From Edaphobacter aggregans (GTDB taxonomy: Bacteria > Acidobacteriota > Terriglobia > Terriglobales > Acidobacteriaceae): 64,000 nt of DNA. The notes beneath the pieces are model-generated. The model did not search any database. It worked only from the letters and a program-made list of their open reading frames with translations, and had not been told where the DNA came from. How positions within the stretch are numbered: the first letter of the stretch is position 1; each line of letters begins with the position of its first letter. Made by a program: the position numbers and the translations under genes. Below are positions 57,920-64,000 of the stretch, piece after piece. The stretch spans positions 1-64,000 of the forward strand of contig DZDJ01000008.1 in the NCBI GenBank assembly GCA_022736715.1, written 5' to 3'.

Positions 57920-60313
57920 GTGCAGAGCCAGAGCCACAACCGCGGTACGCGCCCTCCTGCTGACGACGAGCATGCGCATCGCAGCTTCCGGCAGCCGCTG
58001 CTGGTGGGGTTGCGTTTTCCCAGCCGCAGAATGGCAACACGGGTCACCTTTCTGGTGCTGGTGCTGCTGGCCGCGCTCTTCGGCTCGCTGGCCGGGCTGA
58101 TGCTGGTCTACTCCACCGATCTGCCGCAGATGACCGACCTGGAGCGTTACCGCCCCAGCACAACCACCGAACTCTATGACATTCACGGGCGCGTCTTTGG
58201 CTCGTTTGCACTGCAGCGGCGCGTGGTGGTGGGTTATAACGACTTTTCTCCGCTGTTGCGGCAGGCCGTCATCTCGATTGAGGACAAGAGCTTTGAGAGC
58301 AACTGGGGTGTCAACGTCTTTCGCGTGGCCGGAGCGGCCTACCGCGACCTGACCTCGGACTCGCGCGCGCAGGGCGCATCGACGCTGACGATGCAACTGG
58401 CCCGCAACCTGTTCCTGACCTCGCGCCGCACCTTCAGCCGCAAACTGCAGGAGGTGTTTCTTTCCATCCAGATTGAGCGGCACTTTACCAAGAAGCAGAT
58501 TTTTACGCTCTACGGCAACCAGATCTACCTGGGGCACGGCGTTTATGGCTTTGAGGCAGGAGCGGAGTATTACTTCTCCAGGCACGCCAGGGACCTGACG
58601 CTGACTGAAGCGGCGCTGCTGGCGGCGCTTCCGAAAGGGCCGGAGTATTACTCGCCCGTCCGCTATCCGGACCGCGCCTTTCGCCGCCGCAACCTGGTGA
58701 TTGACCAGATGCTGGAAGACGGCGCCATTACCGCTGATCAGGCCACGACGGCCAAGGCCGCTCCGCTGGGACTGCACATCGAGTCGCCGCCCAACAGCGT
58801 TGCTCCGTGGTTTGTGGAGGAGGTGCGCCGCCAGTTGGAGGCGCAGTTTGGCAGCGACGAGGTGCATGAGGCCGGGCTGCGCGTTTATACCACGCTCGAT
58901 CTGGATCTGCAGCAGACGGCGAACCAGGCTGTGCTGGATGGGCTGGCTGCTTACGAGCGCCGCAAAGGCTGGGCCGGACATCTGCTGAATGCGGTGCTGG
59001 GCGGCAGCGATCTGGAGACTTTCCGCCATCCGGACTGGGCTTTGCCACCTGCGCCCGGCAGTTACATGCACGCGCTGGTGATGCAGGTCAGCCCGGAGCA
59101 GGTGGTGGCGCGCATTGGCAAGCAGATGCTGACGCTGGCGCCGCTGGACTGGAAGTGGACCGGCTTCCGCACGGCGGACGAGTTTCTGAAGCGCGGCGAC
59201 ATCATCTACGTGAAGATTACGGGCAAGCAGGCCGATGGCTCGCTGCAGGCCTTGCTGGAGCAGGACTCCGGCACGCAGGGATCACTGCTGGCGGTGGACA
59301 ACTCCACCGGCGAAGTGCGGGCCATGGTGGGCGGGCGCGACTTCAATCTGTCGCAGTTCAACCGGTCCACGCAGGCCGAGCGGCAAACGGGGTCGTCCTT
59401 CAAACCATACGTGTACACCACGGCGATTGAGGCGGGCATGAAGCCGATGGACACGGTGCTGGATGCGCCGGTGACGTTTATGTCCGCGTCCGGCCCATAC
59501 ACGCCGCACAACTACGAGAACAACTACCTGGGGTCGATCTCGCTGGTGGAGGCCTTTGCCGATTCGCGCAATATTCCGGCCCTGCGGCTGGCGCAGCGCT
59601 TCGGTATCCGGAAAGTGATTGAGACGGCGCATCGCTTTGGCATCAAGGAAGATATACCGCCATATCTGCCCATCGCGCTGGGCTCGGCCAATACGACACT
59701 CTATGAGCAGGTGGCGGGCTACAGTGTTTTTCCGAATGATGGCATCCTGATTGAGCCGCACACCATCCGCAAGGTGACCAGTGCCGATGGCCGCCTGCTG
59801 TATGAGGCATCGCCGCAGGTGAAGGACGTGGTCTCCGTGCAGACGGCGCGCTCCATGATGACGCTGTTTGAGGCGGTGATCCGCACCGGCACGGCAGCCA
59901 GCGCGGCGCACCTCAACCATCCGCTGGGCGGCAAAACGGGGACCACCAACGACTTTACCAATGCGTGGTTCATTGGCTTCTCGCCTTCGGTCACCTGTGG
60001 CGTGTGGGTGGGTTACGATGAGCCGAAATCGCTGGGCAACCGCGAGACCGGCGCGCGCGCGGCACTGCCGATCTGGGTGGACTTTATGAAGGCCGCCATT
60101 GCGGGTAAACCGGATGAGAGCTTCCCGGGGCAGAATGCTCCTGAGGCGCCACCGGCCGCGCCAATGCCGGTCAGGCCGGCTGTTTCTCCAGCATCCGTAG
60201 AAGGCGGAAGTAGCGCTGCGCCTGGGCAACGTCCTTCTGTATCTGTGCCTTTAGGGCCTCATGGTCAGGCCAGCGCATCTCCGGGCGCAGACGCCTCAGA
60301 AACGTCAGCGTGA
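57920..60313 (+). CDS. mrcA: class A penicillin-binding protein (PBP1A-type)
   Basis: A bifunctional wall synthase with a short cytosolic start and one anchor (VTFLVLVLLAALFGSLAGLML). The GT51 glycosyltransferase has ISIEDKSFESNWGVN, with the catalytic Glu, and QGASTLTMQLARNLFLT. An OB-like linker follows, then the transpeptidase with S492-SFK and K672-TGTTND. A Pro/Ala/Ser-rich tail of about 60 residues ends the protein. The start is GTG 57920; ATG 58031 just before the anchor is an alternative. Its last 143 bp overlap ribF on the opposite strand. It follows the S41 gene on the same strand (124 bp) and tRNA-Met. Confidence 0.92.
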   Translation: MQSQSHNRGTRPPADDEHAHRSFRQPLLVGLRFPSRRMATRVTFLVLVLLAALFGSLAGLMLVYSTDLPQMTDLERYRPSTTTELYDIHGRVFGSFALQRRVVVGYNDFSPLLRQAVISIEDKSFESNWGVNVFRVAGAAYRDLTSDSRAQGASTLTMQLARNLFLTSRRTFSRKLQEVFLSIQIERHFTKKQIFTLYGNQIYLGHGVYGFEAGAEYYFSRHARDLTLTEAALLAALPKGPEYYSPVRYPDRAFRRRNLVIDQMLEDGAITADQATTAKAAPLGLHIESPPNSVAPWFVEEVRRQLEAQFGSDEVHEAGLRVYTTLDLDLQQTANQAVLDGLAAYERRKGWAGHLLNAVLGGSDLETFRHPDWALPPAPGSYMHALVMQVSPEQVVARIGKQMLTLAPLDWKWTGFRTADEFLKRGDIIYVKITGKQADGSLQALLEQDSGTQGSLLAVDNSTGEVRAMVGGRDFNLSQFNRSTQAERQTGSSFKPYVYTTAIEAGMKPMDTVLDAPVTFMSASGPYTPHNYENNYLGSISLVEAFADSRNIPALRLAQRFGIRKVIETAHRFGIKEDIPPYLPIALGSANTTLYEQVAGYSVFPNDGILIEPHTIRKVTSADGRLLYEASPQVKDVVSVQTARSMMTLFEAVIRTGTAASAAHLNHPLGGKTGTTNDFTNAWFIGFSPSVTCGVWVGYDEPKSLGNRETGARAALPIWVDFMKAAIAGKPDESFPGQNAPEAPPAAPMPVRPAVSPASVEGGSSAAPGQRPSVSVPLGPHGQASASPGADASETSA

Positions 60314-61127
60314 TGGGCGTTTCTGCCGTGAGCGCAATCGGATGAAAATGCAGCAGGTGTGACTCGACGGCAAAGGAGTCTTCGCCAAAGGTGGGGCGGT
60401 TGCCCACGTTGGTGACGGCCTCAAAGCTCTCCCCGCCAACGCTCATGCAGGTGATGTACACGCCATGCGCGGGCAACAGTTCTTTGTAAGCGGCCAGGTT
60501 GATGGTGGGCACGGTGTAGCGCGTGCCAAAGCCGCGGCCAGACGCCGGGGTGCTTTCTACGGCAAAGGCGCGGCCCAGCAAATGGCGCGCGGTCAGCATG
60601 TCGCCAGTGGCCATCAGCTCGCGGATGCGGCTGGAGGAGACGGCCCCGCCGTGCAGCCTGTGGGGCGCATACACCTGCACGCGAAAACCCAGTTCCCGGC
60701 CCAGCGTGGCCAGATTCTCCACGTCGGCCTCTGCCTGATGACCAAAGCGGAAATTTTCGCCTTCATGCACTTCCATCGCATGCAGCCCATCGCGCAGATT
60801 CTGCAGGGCAAATTCGCGGGCCGAGAGTTGCGACATCGCCGGTGTAAAGGGCAGCACCAGCGTGGCGTCAATGCCGGTAGCGGCCAGCAGATGCAGTTTG
60901 GCGGCGAGTGGCGTAATCAGCCTGGGGCTTTGTTCCGGCCGCAATACGCGCGTCGGGTGCGGATCGAAGGTGACGGCAATGGATTTCGCGCCCAGTGCCC
61001 GCGCACGCTGGATGGTTTCTGCAATCACCCATTGATGGCCGCGGTGCACGCCATCAAAGTTGCCGATGGTGACAACTGCCGGACCAAAGTCAGCGGGAAC
61101 GGCTTCGAGTTTGCGAAAGACTTGCAT
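60171..61127 (-). CDS. ribF: bifunctional riboflavin kinase / FAD synthetase
   Basis: A 318-residue enzyme making FMN and FAD. The N-terminal nucleotidyltransferase domain has TIGNFDGVHRGHQWVI, VTFDPHPTRVL and VHEGENFRFGHQAEAD, then SSSRIRELMATGD. The C-terminal kinase domain has LGRAFAVESTPASGRGFGTR and TVPTINLA, VTNVGNRPTFGED and ESHLLHF. Its last 47 codons lie opposite the tail of mrcA. It is the last gene of the unit ygfZ-DUF1844-MBL-ribF, 3 bp after the MBL gene. Confidence 0.96.
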   Translation of the reverse strand: MQVFRKLEAVPADFGPAVVTIGNFDGVHRGHQWVIAETIQRARALGAKSIAVTFDPHPTRVLRPEQSPRLITPLAAKLHLLAATGIDATLVLPFTPAMSQLSAREFALQNLRDGLHAMEVHEGENFRFGHQAEADVENLATLGRELGFRVQVYAPHRLHGGAVSSSRIRELMATGDMLTARHLLGRAFAVESTPASGRGFGTRYTVPTINLAAYKELLPAHGVYITCMSVGGESFEAVTNVGNRPTFGEDSFAVESHLLHFHPIALTAETPITLTFLRRLRPEMRWPDHEALKAQIQKDVAQAQRYFRLLRMLEKQPA

Positions 61128-61130
61128 TGG

Positions 61131-61910
61131 CTAAATCTCAAACGGGATGCGCAGGCCATCATAGGCCAGGTGGATGTTTGCGGGCAGCGCCGCATCGGTT
61201 TCCTCATGCAGCATCTGGTGCGCAATGTGGGTGAACCAGGCCTGCCGGGGACGAATTTTCTCAACAAAGTCAATCGACTTTTCCAGGTGCGAGTGGCTGG
61301 GGTGCGGCTCCGGGCGCAGCGCATCGATGATGAGCACATCCAGACCATGCAGCAGTGGCAGGCTGGAGTCCGGAATGTCGCTGAGGTCGGTAAGATACGC
61401 GGCCTTGCCGAAGCGATAGCCGGTCACCGGCATGTCTCCGTGGATGAGCGGCACCGCCTGAAACGTGGTTCCGAAGAGCTCCATCTTCTGCTGTGGATGC
61501 GTGATGCGGTGCAGGCTGACGCGGGCGCTGGTGGGGTACTTGTTCTCCGAAGAAAAGGTGTAGTCGAAGATGCGCTCGATCACGTCGGCCGTGGCAGTGT
61601 CCGCATACAGCGGCAGGCGATGCTTGTGCTGGAAGCTGAGCGGGCGCAGATCGTCCAGTCCAAGAATGTGGTCGGCATGGGCATGCGTGTAGAAGACCGC
61701 ATCCACGTGGCGCACGCCTTCGCGCAGCGCCTGGGCGTGGAAGTCAGGGCCAGTGTCAATCAGGATGCTGTGGCGCTGGAACTCAATGCGGATGGAGGGC
61801 CGTGTTCGTTTGTCGCGCGGGTCCGGCGAGGTGCACACGCGGCAGTCGCACCCCAGCGTGGGCACACCCATCGATGTGCCACTGCCGAGAATAGTGATGA
61901 CTGCCTCCAT
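61131..61910 (-). CDS. MBL-fold metallo-hydrolase (PhnP-like)
   Basis: A 259-residue metallo-beta-lactamase-fold phosphodiesterase type enzyme. It begins ITILGSGTSMGVPTLGCDC, with a CxC metal site as in PhnP, then LIDTGPDFHAQ. The di-metal motif is YTHAHADHILGLDDLR; YLTDLSDIP and FTHIAHQML supply further ligands. PhnP cleaves 5-phosphoribosyl 1,2-cyclic phosphate, and no phn genes are nearby. Other members process cyclic phosphodiesters of nucleotides, so the substrate is open. Confidence 0.88.
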   Translation of the reverse strand: MEAVITILGSGTSMGVPTLGCDCRVCTSPDPRDKRTRPSIRIEFQRHSILIDTGPDFHAQALREGVRHVDAVFYTHAHADHILGLDDLRPLSFQHKHRLPLYADTATADVIERIFDYTFSSENKYPTSARVSLHRITHPQQKMELFGTTFQAVPLIHGDMPVTGYRFGKAAYLTDLSDIPDSSLPLLHGLDVLIIDALRPEPHPSHSHLEKSIDFVEKIRPRQAWFTHIAHQMLHEETDAALPANIHLAYDGLRIPFEI

Positions 61911-61973
61911 GCAGAGATTGCCTTTCGGAAGGTATAGGCCCCGGCCGCGGCCTGTAGAAGAGATGCAGCAGTG

Positions 61974-62558
61974 CTACTTGACGATGCTGGGCCTGCCCGA
62001 GGGCGGCGGCTGGGTAGCGCTGCGTGCAATGGCCTGCGTAATCTCCAGAAACGCCATGCGCAGCTCAAACAGCGCGCTTTGCAGCAACCGCTCCTCTTCC
62101 TCCGTCAGGTTGCCGGTGGTCTTGTCGGTCAGGATGCCCAGCATGTCGATGCTCTGGCGCGCGCTCAGAATATCAATGCGCGGCTGCTGGCCTTCCGGCG
62201 TGCCGGCGCCCATCTGCACCATTGCAGTCATATAAAGCGACTGTACCAGGCGGCTGAAATCCATCTCCGCCAGTGGCTGCATGCCCGGGTTGGCGGCGCG
62301 AATCATCTCGTCCAGATGCCTGGTGGACGCATGATATGCCGAATGCGACTCGGCCGTTTCTTCTGCGCTGGGGCCGGTCAGTTGTTCTTCTGCCGGTTCC
62401 GTTTCGGCTGGCGCATCCACCAGCGTGGGGCCCGCTGCGGCTTCGCTGACGGGGGTTGGTTCCGGCGTCTCTTCGCGGGGAGCATCTTCGCGTGGTGCTC
62501 CGTCCGGATTGAATTTGCGCCGGTCCATGATGATTACTTCGGGCTCTTTTTCTGCCAT
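61974..62558 (-). CDS. DUF1844 family protein
   Basis: A 194-residue soluble protein. The first 95 residues are acidic and Pro/Glu/Ala-rich, probably disordered. The C-terminal part is DUF1844: MDFSRLVQSLYMTAMVQMGA, then QPRIDILSARQSIDMLGIL and EEERLLQSALFELRMAFLEI. The family is short, helical, mainly in Acidobacteriota, Deltaproteobacteria and Planctomycetota, and of unknown function. The start is MAEKEPEVIIMDRRKF after AGGACACGACC; the frame stays open 41 codons upstream. It lies 22 bp after ygfZ. Confidence 0.85.
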   Translation of the reverse strand: MAEKEPEVIIMDRRKFNPDGAPREDAPREETPEPTPVSEAAAGPTLVDAPAETEPAEEQLTGPSAEETAESHSAYHASTRHLDEMIRAANPGMQPLAEMDFSRLVQSLYMTAMVQMGAGTPEGQQPRIDILSARQSIDMLGILTDKTTGNLTEEEERLLQSALFELRMAFLEITQAIARSATQPPPSGRPSIVK

Positions 62559-62580
62559 GGTCGTGTCCTGTCTGTTCAAT

Positions 62581-63693
62581 TCAAAAAGATTCGTTGTAGG
62601 GCAGAGCAATTGCCTCTGCGGTTCCGCCTGCATACTGCAAAGCGGCCTTGCGTTCCAGTGCTTCCCGCCGCACATAGCCAAGCGCCAGCTGCACTGTGCC
62701 CGTTTCCAGAGGAACAGCGGCCGCGCTGGTCAGCTCGCCCACCTTCTGCCCTTCGGCCTCCAGCGGACTACCGGGTGGGGGCAGTTCGCCGGTCAGGCGG
62801 AAGCCGGTGAGCGTGCGGTGCACGTTGCCGCGGGAGCGGATGCGCTCCACAATTTCCTGGCCCAGGTAGCATCCTTTGGCAAAGTGCAGTGCGCGGGCCT
62901 GGTCAGTCTCCTGCGGCAGGTCTTTGTCACGGATGTCGGCTCCGTATTGCGGAGTGCCTTCCAGCAGGCGCAGCCATTCTACGCTCTGCCATCCGCAGGC
63001 AGCAGCTCCGGCCTGCAGCAGCGCATCCCAGAGCGCTGCAACCTGCTCCGGCTGGCACCACACCTCAAAATGCGGAACTCCGGGGCTGTAGGCCGCGATC
63101 AGCAGTACTTCCGCACCATTCCATTGCATGCTGCGCAGTTGGATGGGCTGCGATATGTCGGTGGAAAGGCCAGCGCGCGCCAGCATGGCAGCGGCCTGCG
63201 GACCTGCAAGGCCAATGCCGGTCCACTGCGCGTCGAGGTCCTTCAGTTCCACGTCATCCATGATGATGAAGTGGTCCAGCATGGGAAGGAGCCGGGGAAG
63301 CTGTTCGCGGTCGGTCTGCAGCAGCAGTTCAGGGCCGCGCTGAAAAACGGTGGCATCCCCCTGGATGCGGCCCTGCGCATTCAAGGCAAAGTTGTAGCAG
63401 CCGTCCCCGGGTTGCAGTTGCTGAATGGAGTTGGTCAACATGCCATTCAGCCAGCGGACACGGTCGTCCCCGGTGATCCGCACCCAGGCGCGCCAGCCCA
63501 GGTCATAGGCTCCGGCCTGGCGCAAAAGCGACTTTAGCCCGGCTGCTGCGTCTGAGTAGAAAGCAGCCGTCAGCGCACCGTGGTATGCGCTCAGCGTAGT
63601 GGAACCTCGCCGCTGCAGCGCGGCCGCCAGCGGCGTTGTTGCGGCCGAGGGAGCATTTTCCAGTGGGGTCTCGGATTGGGGAAGCGGGCTCAT
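62581..63693 (-). CDS. ygfZ: folate-binding protein YgfZ (GcvT-like)
   Basis: A 370-residue GcvT-superfamily protein that helps assembly or repair of Fe-S clusters in a folate-dependent way. The signature KGCYLGQEIVERIRSRGNVH contains the conserved cysteine. Earlier parts are WVRITGDDRVRWLNGMLTNS and MLDHFIIMDDVELKDLD, with the folate-binding fold, and the C-terminal barrel domain is present. It is the first gene of a four-gene minus-strand unit. Confidence 0.92.
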   Translation of the reverse strand: MSPLPQSETPLENAPSAATTPLAAALQRRGSTTLSAYHGALTAAFYSDAAAGLKSLLRQAGAYDLGWRAWVRITGDDRVRWLNGMLTNSIQQLQPGDGCYNFALNAQGRIQGDATVFQRGPELLLQTDREQLPRLLPMLDHFIIMDDVELKDLDAQWTGIGLAGPQAAAMLARAGLSTDISQPIQLRSMQWNGAEVLLIAAYSPGVPHFEVWCQPEQVAALWDALLQAGAAACGWQSVEWLRLLEGTPQYGADIRDKDLPQETDQARALHFAKGCYLGQEIVERIRSRGNVHRTLTGFRLTGELPPPGSPLEAEGQKVGELTSAAAVPLETGTVQLALGYVRREALERKAALQYAGGTAEAIALPYNESF

Positions 63694-63811
63694 GCGGGTG
63701 TTTTTGTGCCTGTACGGCTACACTCTGATTATACGTCGCGCCCGGCTGGCCAGATGGATGCAGTAACCCAATCAGGTCAGGCCACTGGGCAGTATGCCGG
63801 AAAGGGTATTC

Positions 63812-64000
63812 ATGCTGTTGAAGATGCCGAAAGCAGGCACCATTGCAAGTTGGACCACTTCACTGATTCTTGCCGGCGCATTTTGTTTTGCGCCATGCGC
63901 GCAGGGGCAGAACCCGGCGGCCAGCGCCGGAGCCCCTGCCAATCAGGGCACGCACATCACCAAAGCGCAGTCCAAAGAGCTGTTTCGGTCCGTGGACGAC
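63812..64000 (+). CDS. secreted protein of unknown function, N-terminal part
   Basis: The gene runs off the end of the window. ATG 63812 follows AAAGGG at a 5-bp distance; an in-frame ATG lies 18 bp earlier. The first 40 codons form a Sec signal peptide (IASWTTSLILAGAFCFAPCA), followed by an Ala/Pro/Gly/Asn linker and HITKAQSKELFRSVDD. The last segment recalls a conserved secreted protein of Acidobacteriota, but no function can be named. It is divergent from ygfZ. Confidence 0.65.
   Translation, partial: MLLKMPKAGTIASWTTSLILAGAFCFAPCAQGQNPAASAGAPANQGTHITKAQSKELFRSVDD

Overview
The window is about 64 kb of GC-rich chromosome, almost fully coding, with no plasmid or phage backbone and no CRISPR array. 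Gene content points to an Acidobacteriota member of the Terriglobia (Acidobacteriaceae) type. The pointers are an Oar-like TonB-dependent receptor with an N-terminal carboxypeptidase-regulatory-like domain, a secreted beta-barrel protein of the kind common in that group, a DUF5107/TPR protein, many Tat-type exported sugar enzymes, kdsB (hence LPS and an outer membrane) and an RNase E/G with a huge internal disordered insert. The lineage is an inference from families, not from a marker-gene comparison.

Layout. 1-4.6 kb: end of a GH15 glucoamylase-like gene, then treY and treZ, which convert maltodextrin or glycogen to trehalose. 4.6-10.1 kb: a small FUSC membrane protein, the GTPase Era, and an NtrY/NtrX-type two-component pair. 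10.2-13.0 kb: alanine dehydrogenase and an NAD(P)-dependent aldehyde dehydrogenase. 13.2-20.3 kb: the rod-shape operon mreB-mreC-mreD-mrdA-(secreted alpha/beta hydrolase)-rodA. 20.3-23.9 kb: a 566-bp untranslated region and RNase E/G. 24.1-31.2 kb: an SSS symporter, a DUF2141 protein, a broken beta-barrel gene, yggU-yggS, a LacI regulator, ffh and an outer-membrane beta-barrel. 31.6-35.7 kb: tRNA-Gly(CCC), a P-type cation ATPase and an AI-2E-family permease.

35.9-54.2 kb is the accessory heart of the window and looks like one carbohydrate-utilisation locus. It has a Gfo/Idh/MocA oxidoreductase with an adjacent ApbE flavin transferase, a LacI regulator, a CBM9-like protein, a DUF5107-TPR protein, a Tat-exported glycoside-hydrolase-like barrel protein, a Tat-exported sugar isomerase/epimerase, an MFS transporter, an NAD epimerase, a DapA-type aldolase and a TonB-dependent receptor. 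AT-rich TTTATTTCGTT-like boxes recur in its promoters. The substrate cannot be told from sequence.

54.4-64 kb returns to housekeeping: kdsB, an SGNH hydrolase, tRNA-Met(CAT), an S41-family protein lacking the canonical catalytic dyad, a class A penicillin-binding protein whose tail overlaps ribF on the other strand, an MBL hydrolase, a DUF1844 protein, ygfZ, and the start of a secreted protein.

Two families of small non-coding dispersed repeats were found by eye. Family A (about 116 bp, nested palindrome) has two copies. Family B (about 120 bp, GCAAAAGCAG terminal inverted repeats) has three. All copies lie just beyond the 3' ends of genes. The observations most worth follow-up are these repeats, the exported sugar-oxidation locus with its possible flavinylation motif, the RNase E insert, and the S41 protein with displaced catalytic residues.
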